Below, piece by piece: positions 1 through 5,794 of a stretch of DNA of 7,133 bases; within the stretch, counting starts at the first letter, position 1, and each line of letters begins with the position of its first letter. Source of the stretch: JACKBJ01 sp964549495 (GTDB lineage Bacteria > Chloroflexota > Anaerolineae > Epilineales > Epilineaceae); NCBI GenBank assembly GCA_964549495.1, contig CAZJWJ010000148.1:1-7133 (forward strand), given 5' to 3'. The translations under genes and the position numbers were made by a program. Below the pieces are notes generated by a model. It was not told where the DNA came from. It was given only the letters and a program-made list of their open reading frames with translations, and made no database searches.

Positions 1-529
1 AGCCCTCCCCTCGCGCGCTGCCCTCGGCGCCGTCGACAGTGCCGTCGGCGGCCATCGGCTCGGTGACCCGAATGAGACCCTCCATGGCGTGGTGGGCCAG
101 GCCGCAGTACTCGTGGCAGATCATCAGGTACTCGCCCGGCTCGTCGAACTGGTGCGAGACCTGCGAGATCTGGCCCGGAATGACCATGATGTTGATGTTG
201 GTGTCCAGGACCTTGACGCCGTGGATGATGTCCGGCGAGCTGATCTGCATCGTCAACGTCGAGCCGGCCGGAATCTCGATCTCCTTGGGGGTGAAGGACC
301 ATTTCCGGGCCACGATCACCGCCTCGTAGACGCCGGGCTCGACCTCGCGCAGGCCCGGCTCGTCGAAGGGCGCCGTCTGGTCGAGGGCGGCCGGGTCGGC
401 GATCCGGCCGACGGGGCTCGCCACGTGCATGCCATGCGACATCACGCCATTGGCGATGGCCGCCAGGAAGATGACCAACATGCCGATGGTCAGCCACAGG
501 AAGATCTTCTCATACTGGTGGATGTGCAT
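1..529 (-). CDS. cbaB: ba3-type cytochrome c oxidase subunit II (CuA subunit), 3' end outside the window
   Basis: This is the membrane-anchored electron-entry subunit of a terminal oxidase. It takes electrons on the outer face of the cytoplasmic membrane through a binuclear CuA centre and passes them to subunit I. The 176 visible codons show a single N-terminal transmembrane helix (about residues 9-30), then a cupredoxin domain (about 68-156). CuA ligands are readable: His103 in the IIHGVKV segment, then C138-x3-C142-x3-H146-x2-M149, with Glu140 between the cysteines. A single helix and a short length (the Thermus ba3 subunit II is about 168 residues) point to the ba3/B family rather than the two-helix aa3 type. 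From about residue 160 the sequence becomes a low-complexity Gly/Ala/acidic tail, so the stop is probably near, but none is seen before the edge. The ATG lies 3 nt after the stop of the small upstream gene, with a GGAAGGGG ribosome site inside that gene's last codons, so the two are probably coupled. No haem c motif (CxxCH) is visible. Confidence 0.93.
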   Translation of the reverse strand, partial: MHIHQYEKIFLWLTIGMLVIFLAAIANGVMSHGMHVASPVGRIADPAALDQTAPFDEPGLREVEPGVYEAVIVARKWSFTPKEIEIPAGSTLTMQISSPDIIHGVKVLDTNINIMVIPGQISQVSHQFDEPGEYLMICHEYCGLAHHAMEGLIRVTEPMAADGTVDGAEGSARGEG

Positions 530-532
530 GGC

Positions 533-679
533 CTAGCCCCTTCCCAACATCAGGAAGTAGAGGTAGCCCCACATCCCGAAGAAGGCCATCAGGAAGAGGA
601 GCATCAAGAACAGCGTGCCGCGTGGGGGTTGCGACTCGGCTTCGCGCAGCGCGCGGTCGTCATCGGGGCGATCGCTCAT
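533..679 (-). CDS. cbaD: Small single-helix protein, ba3 oxidase subunit IIa type (48 aa)
   Basis: This is a 48-codon gene with an ATG start and TAG stop. A polar, acidic N-terminus (residues 1-20, beginning MSDRPDDD) is followed by one hydrophobic helix (about 22-46: GTLFLMLLFLMAFFGMWGYLYF split by glycines and aromatics). Its size, topology and position directly before subunit II match subunit IIa (CbaD, CoxIIa family) of ba3-type oxidases. In Thermus that subunit supplies the helix missing from the one-helix subunit II. Two Shine-Dalgarno-like runs precede the ATG: AGGAG about 12 nt upstream and AAGGA about 2 nt upstream. The stop lies 3 nt before the subunit II start, implying one transcript and translational coupling. 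The family call rests on topology and context more than on signature residues; a generic small oxidase-assembly peptide is the alternative. Confidence 0.82.
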   Translation of the reverse strand: MSDRPDDDRALREAESQPPRGTLFLMLLFLMAFFGMWGYLYFLMLGRG

Positions 680-751
680 GGTCCTTCGCTTCTCCTAAGC
701 AGTGGTTGCGGGTCGAAAGCTGCGGCCAGCGTTCGGCTTCGCGAGCGAGCA

Positions 752-1141
752 TCAGATCTGGGCGACCCAGACGCTGCACCAGCCGGCCGGGTTGATGGTG
801 CCGGGCACCACCTTGCAGGCGCCGCATTCGTCCTCGGTCTGGGCCGGCTCGAACTGCAGGCAGTTGGCGCAGCTCTGCTCCGGCATCTCCGAGGCGTCGA
901 CGTACTGCAGGGCATCGCGCTGCTGGATGTCCGTCTCGCTCAGGGCGGCCGGGTCGTTGCAGCTCAGGTCGCCGGCGACCGGGTCCGCCGCGCCATCCTC
1001 GGCCGGCTCTGCCCCGCCTTCGCCGTCGCAAGCCAACAGCTGGCTGCCGCCGGCCGCCACCAATCCCAGCACCGTCAGCCGCTGGATGAAGCCGCGCCGG
1101 GTGCTGCTTGCCTGCTCGAGACGATCGAAGTGCTGGGTCAC
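752..1141 (-). CDS. High-potential iron-sulfur protein (HiPIP), Tat-exported, possible lipoprotein
   Basis: This predicts a 129-residue periplasmic-side [4Fe-4S] electron carrier. The C-terminal HiPIP domain has the cluster cysteines C91-x2-C94, C109 (in ACKVVPG) and C122 (in GWCSVW), with the family's G-x-I-N-x-x-GWC ending. The preceding segment CNDPAALSETDIQQRDALQYVD also fits the family. The N-terminus carries a twin-arginine signal (STRRGFIQ, residues 13-20) and a hydrophobic stretch ending in LLAC (Cys38), which reads as a lipobox. An acidic Gly/Ala/Glu linker follows (about 39-58). Tat export fits a cofactor folded in the cytoplasm. I chose the GTG at 1141 because GGGAGG lies 5 nt upstream; an in-frame ATG at 1219 would add 26 residues before the signal peptide with no better ribosome site. 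The gene lies 72 nt before the oxidase genes on the same strand, so it is a likely electron donor to that oxidase; in Rhodothermus a HiPIP is known to reduce a haem-copper oxidase. Extra cysteines at 61 and 106 are unexplained. Confidence 0.9.
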   Translation of the reverse strand: MTQHFDRLEQASSTRRGFIQRLTVLGLVAAGGSQLLACDGEGGAEPAEDGAADPVAGDLSCNDPAALSETDIQQRDALQYVDASEMPEQSCANCLQFEPAQTEDECGACKVVPGTINPAGWCSVWVAQI

Positions 1142-1318
1142 GATGTCCTCCCATCGGGTGGCCAGCGCCTGCCGGCCCGGATGCCGGGCATGATGCCCAA
1201 GGAACCGCCGGGGCCGCAAACTCGGTCCAGTGTACGCAGCCGGATCCGAATGCCCGCCGGGCAGACGAACAGCCGGCCACCTGGCCAGTCGACCAGTATC
1301 GGCCGCGTGGTCGAGCGC
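1142..1318. other. Intergenic gap between the stress protein and HiPIP genes, with two short palindromes
   Basis: This 177-bp gap lies between two same-strand genes. It holds two perfect 6-bp inverted repeats with a single central base: TGCCCG-C-CGGGCA at 1251-1263 and GGGCAT-G-ATGCCC at 1186-1198. Neither is followed by a T-run on the minus strand, so intrinsic termination after the stress-protein gene is weakly supported at best. No convincing -35/-10 pair for the HiPIP gene was found. The best match is TTGCGG, 18 bp, CATCAT on the minus strand, which is too poor to call. Read-through from the upstream gene and a separate oxidase promoter both remain possible. Confidence 0.4.
1147..1152 (-). 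promoter_or_regulatory. Ribosome binding site deciding the HiPIP GTG start
   Basis: GGGAGG on the minus strand sits 5 nt before the GTG at 1141. It places the Tat motif at residues 13-20 of the protein, a normal distance for a signal peptide. The longer reading frame from the ATG at 1219 has no comparable site. Confidence 0.7.
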
Positions 1319-2266
1319 TCAGCCGCCCCCGGCCCGCACCACCAGCACGGGGGCCTGGCTGTGCCGGACCAGCCGGTCGGCCACGCTCCCGTAGGCCCAG
1401 CGGCGCAGGCCGCCGCGACCATGGGTGGTCATGGCCACCAGGTCCACGTCCTCGCGCTCGACCCGCTCGATGAGGGTCTCGGCCACGTCCTCGCCGTAGG
1501 CCAGCTCGGTCGCCACGTCCAGGCCCTCGCTCCGCAGCGTCTCCGCCTGCGCTTCCAGGTAATCCTCGGCGGCGGCGCGCTGCCGCTCGGCCAGCTCGCC
1601 CATGGCATCGCGCAGCCGCTCGGGCAACATCTCGGCCGGCTGGAGGACTTGGCAGAGCGTCAGGCGGGCGCCGAAGCGCCGGGCCAAGTCGGCGGCCGGC
1701 GCCAGGCTCTGCTCGGCCAGGGCCGATCCATCCAAGGGCACCAGCAGGTGGTCCATCCGCAGGATGTCGCGCTGCTCGCTGCCGCGCAGGACCAGGACCG
1801 GACAAGGCGCGGCTTGCAGGACCTTGTCGGTGACGCTGCCCAAGGCGATGCGGCCCAGCCCCCGGCGACCGTGGGTGGCGATGACGATCATCGACACCTC
1901 TCGCCGGGCCGCGAGGTCGACGATGGCCGTGGCCGGCAGGGCATCGATCACCCGGCATTCGGCGCTCAGACCCTCCGCCTCGAGCCGCGTCGCCAGCCGC
2001 TGCATGTAGCCCTCGGCTTCCCGGCGCGACTCGGCCAGCAGCTCGTCGGGCGGCGCGATGTGGTCCGGTGGCCTCCGGCCGCCGGGATAGGGCTGCAGGC
2101 CGGCGACCTGGTAGTGGTAGAGCGCCGGCACGGTCATCGCGATCAGCGAGCCCCCGCCGGTCCGCAGCAGCGCTGCGGCCAGATCGAGGGCCTTCTCGGC
2201 CCGCTCGCTTTGGTCCAAGGGCACCAGGATGCGCGGTCCATCCGTCCCCGAAGGCTCTTGGCTCAT
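1319..2266 (-). CDS. Tandem-domain universal stress protein (UspA family)
   Basis: This 315-residue cytoplasmic protein consists of two UspA alpha/beta domains, about residues 11-162 and 172-312. Each begins with the family strand ILVPLD (Asp18) or LLVPLDGS (Asp179). Each ends with the nucleotide-loop region THGRRGLGRIALGSVTDKVL (131-150) or THGRGGLRRWAYGS (281-294), then a PVLVxR strand. The ATP-binding pattern is G-x2-G-x9-G-S/T. Here the second Gly and the G-S are kept in both domains, but the first Gly is Ala130 in domain 1 and Thr280 in domain 2, a common variation. Nucleotide binding is therefore plausible but not proven. The ATG is preceded by AGGAGG with 7-nt spacing. Such proteins usually respond to starvation, redox or respiratory stress. 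It is first in the minus-strand block that leads to the HiPIP and oxidase genes and is divergent from the two-component system, so it is a candidate target of that system (inference). Confidence 0.93.
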   Translation of the reverse strand: MSQEPSGTDGPRILVPLDQSERAEKALDLAAALLRTGGGSLIAMTVPALYHYQVAGLQPYPGGRRPPDHIAPPDELLAESRREAEGYMQRLATRLEAEGLSAECRVIDALPATAIVDLAARREVSMIVIATHGRRGLGRIALGSVTDKVLQAAPCPVLVLRGSEQRDILRMDHLLVPLDGSALAEQSLAPAADLARRFGARLTLCQVLQPAEMLPERLRDAMGELAERQRAAAEDYLEAQAETLRSEGLDVATELAYGEDVAETLIERVEREDVDLVAMTTHGRGGLRRWAYGSVADRLVRHSQAPVLVVRAGGG

Positions 2267-2361
2267 GCCCCACCCTCCTGTCTCGATGCGCGCCGCCCGG
2301 TCGGCGCCGCGGCTCGAGACGGAATGGTAGCCGAGATCGCCGGACCTGCGAGCCGCGGATG

Positions 2362-2390
2362 TGGAAGCCCTCGCGGCATGCTGGTAAGAT
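2362..2390 (+). promoter_or_regulatory. Candidate extended -10 promoter for the kinase-regulator operon
   Basis: TAAGAT (2385-2390) matches the -10 consensus at four of six positions and is preceded by TGG, giving the TGn extended -10 form. A poor -35, TGGAAG (2362-2367), lies 17 bp upstream. Transcription would start near 2397, giving a leader of about 46 nt that includes the palindrome at 2400-2414. A TAGACT at 2422-2427 was set aside because its start site would fall on the ribosome site. Confidence 0.35.
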
Positions 2391-2399
2391 CAATTCGCT

Positions 2400-2414
2400 G
2401 GTCGGCGGCCGACC
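2400..2414. repeat. Perfect 7-bp palindrome in the kinase leader, possible operator
   Basis: GGTCGGC-G-GCCGACC is a perfect inverted repeat with one central base, just downstream of the proposed start of transcription and 28 nt before the TTG start. It could be an operator, for example for autoregulation by the cognate response regulator, or a small leader hairpin. In GC-rich DNA such palindromes also arise by chance. Confidence 0.35.
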
Positions 2415-2429
2415 CGGGCCGTAGACTCC

Positions 2430-2433
2430 GGAG
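2430..2433 (+). promoter_or_regulatory. Ribosome binding site supporting the kinase TTG start
   Basis: GGAG lies 9 nt before the TTG at 2443. An in-frame TGA at 2434-2436 closes the frame upstream. The next in-frame ATG is codon 49, inside the PAS domain, so TTG is the best start. The ATG at 2436 is in another frame. Confidence 0.6.
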
Positions 2434-2442
2434 TGATGCATC

Positions 2443-4056
2443 TTGAGCTCTGTCGAACCCGAGGATCTGGCGACCGCCACCGCCGCCCGGCCGGCGGACT
2501 CGACGCCTGCCAACCCTCGCCTCCAGGCCCTGATCTCGGCGGCGCCCTTGGCGATCGTCGCCGCGGACCTCGACGGGCGGATTCGCATGGTCAACGCGCT
2601 GGCCCGCCGGCTCTTCGGCTACGAGGCCGGCGACTTGGAAGGATCCTCCGTCGAGCGGCTCATCCCCGAGCGCTTGCGCTCCGGGCATCTGCACCGGCGC
2701 CTGGCCTTCGCCGGCGATCCGCGCCAGCGCCCGATGGGTCCGGACGCCGAGCTCCTCGGCCTGCGCAAGGACGGTAGCGAATTGCCGATCGAGGCCGGCC
2801 TGGGCCTCTTGGACCTGGACGGCGAGCGCTTGATCCTGGTTTCGCTGATCGACCTGACGCGTCACAAGGAGAACGAGGCCGAGCTCGAAGAGCGCGTTGC
2901 CGCGCGCACCGCCGAGCTGGAGCAGCGCCGGCGCGTGGCGGCCAGCCTGCGCGATACGCTGCGCGTGCTCAACTCGGATCGATCGCTGGACGAGATCCTC
3001 GAGCACGTGGTCGGGCAGGCGCGCGACCTGCTGGCGGCGCCATCTTGCGCGCTCTACCGCTATCGGGCCGATCTCGACCGCCTGGAGGTGCGAGCCAGCA
3101 GCGGAAGGCGGCCCGAGCCCTGTGGTGATCGGCCGAGTCCGAACGCGCGGGCGGTATTGCGCTCGGTTCGCCAGGCCCGGCCGATCACCGCCTCGAGCCA
3201 CCGGACGACCGACGCCGGCCGGTCTAGGATCCTGGCCGTGCCCTTGATCTTGCAGAGCGGCGAGCGCTACGGTGCCCTAGAGGTCTGTCTGGACCAGGAT
3301 CGGGGCCCGAGCGAGGAGGAGATCGGCTTGGCGGTGACCTTGGCCGACCAGGCGGCGCTGGCCGTGGAAAACGCGCGGCTGCGGCGCCAGGCCACCCGCA
3401 GCGCGGTGGCGGCCGAGCGCAACCGCATCGCCCGCGATCTGCACGACTCGGTGACCCAGACCCTCTTCTCGGCCTCGATGATCGCCGAGGTGTTGCCGCG
3501 GCTGTGGCAGCGCGACGAGACCGACGGCCGCCAGCGGCTCGAGGAGCTGCGGCAGCTGACGCGCGGCGCCTTGGCCGAAATGCGCTCGCTACTGCTCGAG
3601 CTGCGGCCGCGGACCATCGCCGAAGTGCCGCTGGAGGACCTGCTGGTGCAGTTGGGCGAGGCCACCACCGGCCGTGCGCGCCTGCCCATCGAGGTTCGGG
3701 TCGATGCCGAGATGGACCTGCCCGAAGGCGTGAAGGAGGCCTTCTATCGCATCGCGCAGGAATCGCTCAACAACGTGGCCAAGCATGCGCGTGCGAGCCG
3801 GGCCAGCGTGGTGCTGGGGCCCGTCGATGGCGCCCCGGGCGCCCTGCGAATGGAGGTCCGCGACGACGGGCGGAGCTTCGATCCGCAGCGCATCCCGGCC
3901 GACCACTTCGGCCTGAACATCATGCGCGAGCGCGCGGAGGCCATCGGGGCCGAGCTGAACATCCTCACCCGGCCCGGGCGCGGCACGACCATCGAGGTGG
4001 TCTGGCCCTCGCCGGAGGGTGGGGGCGCGGCCCGTCGCCAGGCGGAGAGGAGCTGA
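2443..4056 (+). CDS. Soluble PAS-GAF sensor histidine kinase, NarL/DevS type (HisKA_3)
   Basis: This 537-residue kinase probably phosphorylates the response regulator encoded next to it. Domains in order: PAS (about 26-140, with the DGRIRMVN and FGY signatures); a charged signalling helix, likely coiled coil (about 141-180); GAF (about 182-310); HisKA_3 dimerisation and phosphoacceptor helix with ERNRIARDLHDS, phospho-His334; and an HATPase_c domain. In the ATPase, the N box has Asn443/Asn444 in QESLNNVAKHA, the G1 box is RDDGRSFD (474-480), and the G2 box begins at Gly490 (FGLNIMRERA), ending with GRGTTIEV. The G1 box has Ser478 where DDGxGF usually has Gly. No transmembrane segment or signal peptide is seen, so the signal is intracellular. 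The ligand is not evident: there is no four-Cys Fe-S pattern as in NreB. The start is TTG (see the ribosome site). The stop lies 4 nt before the regulator's ATG, so the two are co-translated. Confidence 0.93.
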   Translation: MSSVEPEDLATATAARPADSTPANPRLQALISAAPLAIVAADLDGRIRMVNALARRLFGYEAGDLEGSSVERLIPERLRSGHLHRRLAFAGDPRQRPMGPDAELLGLRKDGSELPIEAGLGLLDLDGERLILVSLIDLTRHKENEAELEERVAARTAELEQRRRVAASLRDTLRVLNSDRSLDEILEHVVGQARDLLAAPSCALYRYRADLDRLEVRASSGRRPEPCGDRPSPNARAVLRSVRQARPITASSHRTTDAGRSRILAVPLILQSGERYGALEVCLDQDRGPSEEEIGLAVTLADQAALAVENARLRRQATRSAVAAERNRIARDLHDSVTQTLFSASMIAEVLPRLWQRDETDGRQRLEELRQLTRGALAEMRSLLLELRPRTIAEVPLEDLLVQLGEATTGRARLPIEVRVDAEMDLPEGVKEAFYRIAQESLNNVAKHARASRASVVLGPVDGAPGALRMEVRDDGRSFDPQRIPADHFGLNIMRERAEAIGAELNILTRPGRGTTIEVVWPSPEGGGAARRQAERS

Positions 4057-4060
4057 GGAC

Positions 4061-4738
4061 ATGACGGCGAGCCCGACCGAGCCCGGCGCCACCGAGGCCC
4101 GGGGCCGGCCCATCCGCGTGCTGGTGGTCGACGACCAGCCGGTGGTGCGCAGCGGCCTGACCGCCTTCCTGATGGCCCACGACGACCTGGAGTTGGTCGG
4201 CGAGGCAGAGGATGGCGAGGCGGCCTTGCACGCCTGCCGGCGCCTGCGGCCGGACGTGGTGATCATGGACATGAAGATGCCCGGCATGGACGGCGCCGAG
4301 GCCACGCGGGCCATCCGCGAGGATCAGCCCGAGGTCCAGATCATCGCCCTGACCAGCTTCAAGGAGGACGATCTGGTCCAGCGCGCGCTGGACGCCGGCG
4401 CGATCGGCTTCCTGCTCAAGAACGTCTCCAGCCGACACCTGGTCGAGGCCATCCGGGATGCCCATCGCGGCCAACCGACGCTGGCGCCGGAAGCCACCCG
4501 CTCGCTGATCCAACGGGCCACCCGCGAGACGCCGCGCCTGGGCGAGGACCTGACCGATCGCGAACGCGAGGTGCTGGAATGGATGGTCCGCGGGGCCAAC
4601 AACGGCCAGATCGCCGATCAGCTGGTGGTCAGCCGATCGACGGTCAAGTTCCACGTCAGCAACATCCTGTCCAAGCTGGCCGCCAGCTCGCGCACCGAGG
4701 CCGTGGCCATCGCCCTGCAGCACGACCTGGTCGACTGA
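4061..4738 (+). CDS. LuxR/NarL-family response regulator
   Basis: This 225-residue DNA-binding regulator is the likely partner of the preceding kinase. The receiver domain (about 18-135) has the acidic pair Asp24/Asp25, phospho-acceptor Asp70 (in VVIMDMKMPGMDG), the switch Thr98 (ALTSF) and the conserved Lys120 (FLLKN). After a linker (about 136-161) comes a LuxR-type helix-turn-helix (about 162-222), starting LTDREREVLEWMVRG. Its recognition helix is VSRSTVKFHVSNILSKL, close to LiaR/DevR-like regulators. All phosphorylation residues are intact. The ATG at 4061 is chosen over an upstream in-frame ATG at 4019, which would overlap the kinase by 38 bp. It has AGGAG and GAGG just upstream and directly follows the kinase stop. 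Targets are unknown; the divergent stress-protein and oxidase genes, and its own promoter, are the nearest candidates. Confidence 0.94.
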   Translation: MTASPTEPGATEARGRPIRVLVVDDQPVVRSGLTAFLMAHDDLELVGEAEDGEAALHACRRLRPDVVIMDMKMPGMDGAEATRAIREDQPEVQIIALTSFKEDDLVQRALDAGAIGFLLKNVSSRHLVEAIRDAHRGQPTLAPEATRSLIQRATRETPRLGEDLTDREREVLEWMVRGANNGQIADQLVVSRSTVKFHVSNILSKLAASSRTEAVAIALQHDLVD

Positions 4739-4756
4739 CCAGGTTCGTGACTAGCC

Positions 4757-4785
4757 CCGCGGGTGGGGTCGCATCCCGCCCGCGG
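4757..4785 (+). terminator. Strong GC-rich stem-loop after the response regulator
   Basis: A 13-bp stem (4757-4769 with 4773-4785, two G-T wobbles) closes a 3-nt CGC loop, beginning 18 nt after the regulator stop. There is no T-run directly after it. A second stem, CCGGG (4786-4790) with CCCGG (4801-4805), follows immediately and leads into TTTGG. Position and stability fit transcription termination without a full U-tract, as described for some high-GC bacteria, but this is inferred. Confidence 0.6.
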
Positions 4786-4831
4786 CCGGGCGACAGGGAT
4801 CCCGGTTTGGCCTAGTCTGGTGCCGGCAGGT

Positions 4832-4901
4832 CGTCACCGCGTTGGGGAAGCGCGCGGACAGGGGGTTCAGACCCCCCGGCCGATGGCGCGGCGCGGTGAC
4901 G
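4832..4901. repeat. Nested inverted repeat in the convergent intergenic region
   Basis: A perfect 10-bp outer arm, CGTCACCGCG (4832-4841), pairs with CGCGGTGACG (4892-4901). Inside it, CGCGC (4851-4855) pairs with GCGCG (4886-4890), and an inner hairpin GGGGGT-TCAG-ACCCCC spans 4861-4876. The result is a long rod-like fold with interruptions, able to form on either strand. It could be a bidirectional transcription barrier or part of a structured RNA. It matches no RNA family I recognise. Confidence 0.5.
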
Positions 4902-4922
4902 CCTGTCATCCTCGACGGCATC

Positions 4923-4940
4923 AAAATGGCTCGACGAGCC
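4923..4940 (-). terminator. Candidate intrinsic terminator for the methyltransferase operon
   Basis: On the minus strand, GGCTC-GTC-GAGCC (4940-4928) forms a short GC hairpin followed at once by ATTTTGA. It lies about 26 nt past the methyltransferase stop. The stem is short and the T-run has only four bases, so it would be a modest intrinsic terminator. Confidence 0.5.
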
Positions 4941-4966
4941 CTTCCGTCGCAGGTTCTGAATGCTGC

Positions 4967-5794
4967 CTAGCGGACGAAGCGGGCCGAGTAGATCAGCGGC
5001 AGGCGCGGCAGGTGCTCCGGCAGGCGGTAGCGATCCCTTCCCTCCCGCTCCAAGAAGGGCCAGCGCGGGAAGAGGGTGTAGTCGTGCTCGCGGAAGCGCT
5101 CCAGGCGCAGGCCGCGCCGGGCCAGGGCATCCAGCACGCTGCTGACCGGATGTACCCATTCGTAGCTGCGGTTGTGCTCGGTTTGGCTGTCCATGGCGGC
5201 GTAGGTGCCCGGCTCGTCCCAGACGAGCGGCTCCGGTCCCTGGAAGTAGGGGCGCACCACGTCCAGGCTTTCGTCGGCCAGGACGTCGGTGAAGGGGTGG
5301 AACTCGGCGATGTAGAAGGTGCCGCCAGGGCGCAGCAGCGCCAGGACCACGTCGGCCCAGCGCTCGATGTCCGGCAGCCAGCACAGCGCTCCTAGACCGG
5401 TGTAGACGATGTCGTAGCGCCTGCCCAGCACCGCAGGCGCGTCGTAGACATCGCCCTCGACGAAGCGGGCCTCGATGCCCAGCTGGGCGGCGATCCCGCG
5501 CGCGGCCTCGACGGCCGGCCCGGAGAAGTCCAGCCCGGTCACGCGCGCGCCGCGACGGGCCCAGTCGAGCGTGTCCATGCCGAAATGGCATTGCAGGTGG
5601 ACCAGGTCACGGCCGGCCACCCGGTCGCCCAGGTCCTCGATCTCGAAGTCGCGCAGGCAGCCCTCGCCGCGCAGGAAGGCCGCCAGGTCATAGAAATCCC
5701 CCTCCACGTGGATGGGCACCCGCTCGTCCCACATGCGGCGGTTGGCCTCGCGCCATTCGGGGTCGTCGAAGGCGTCTGGCGGCGCTGGGTTCAT
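4967..5794 (-). CDS. Class I SAM-dependent methyltransferase
   Basis: This 275-residue cytoplasmic enzyme is predicted to transfer a methyl group from S-adenosylmethionine; the substrate is unknown. A helical N-terminal cap (about 1-60) precedes the Rossmann fold. Motif I is VHLQCHFGMDTL (65-76), the acidic end of the next strand is VTGLDFS (85-91), an acidic motif EGDVYD (113-118) follows, motif IV is RYDIVYTGLGALCWL (126-140), and motif post-I/VI-like LRPGGTFYIAEFHPF is at 154-168. The C-terminal part (WVHPVSSVLDAL, then LFPRWPFLER) is typical of a family usually annotated only as a small-molecule methyltransferase. No NPPY/DPPY motif is present, so a DNA amino-methyltransferase is unlikely. 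The ATG overlaps the stop of the upstream glycosylase as ATGA (5794-5791), with GGAGG 9 nt before it. Tight coupling suggests a shared role, perhaps in handling an alkylating compound or its product (inference). Confidence 0.9.
   Translation of the reverse strand: MNPAPPDAFDDPEWREANRRMWDERVPIHVEGDFYDLAAFLRGEGCLRDFEIEDLGDRVAGRDLVHLQCHFGMDTLDWARRGARVTGLDFSGPAVEAARGIAAQLGIEARFVEGDVYDAPAVLGRRYDIVYTGLGALCWLPDIERWADVVLALLRPGGTFYIAEFHPFTDVLADESLDVVRPYFQGPEPLVWDEPGTYAAMDSQTEHNRSYEWVHPVSSVLDALARRGLRLERFREHDYTLFPRWPFLEREGRDRYRLPEHLPRLPLIYSARFVR

Larger units (their letters stand above)
2267..2442. other. Divergent regulatory region between the stress protein and histidine kinase genes
   Basis: This 176-bp region must hold promoters firing in both directions. 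Besides the plus-strand promoter candidate and the palindrome listed separately, it has a second inverted repeat, GCCGCG (2352-2357) with CGCGGC (2372-2377), that flanks the proposed -35. For the minus strand the best pair is CTCGCA (2352-2347), 17 bp, TACCAT (2329-2324). This is weak and would give a leader of about 50 nt for the stress-protein gene. No open reading frame of its own is credible here. Confidence 0.5.

Noticed and set aside
1186..1263. The two short palindromes after the stress-protein gene as an intrinsic terminator.
   Set aside because: Stems are only 6 bp with a single central base and no T-run follows on the minus strand.
2422..2427. TAGACT as a -10 box for the kinase gene.
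   Set aside because: There is no -35 at 16-18 bp, and the implied start of transcription would fall on the ribosome binding site.
89..2446. Very long plus-strand open frame (785 codons) across the left block.
   Set aside because: It runs antisense to four well-supported genes. Its low-complexity Arg/Ala/Gly/His/Gln-rich translation has no domain, and long shadow frames are normal in high-GC DNA.
660..2594. Long minus-strand open frame (644 codons) through the stress protein and HiPIP region.
   Set aside because: It overlaps the clearly domain-bearing stress protein and HiPIP frames on the same strand and translates to Arg/Ala/Gly/Pro-rich sequence without recognisable motifs.
4861..4877. 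GGGGGTTCAGACCCCC resembles a tRNA T-arm or anticodon arm.
   Set aside because: The T-loop would lack the near-invariant A58. No matching acceptor stem or CCA end could be found on either strand, and a tRNA-Sec or tRNA-Leu fold does not close.
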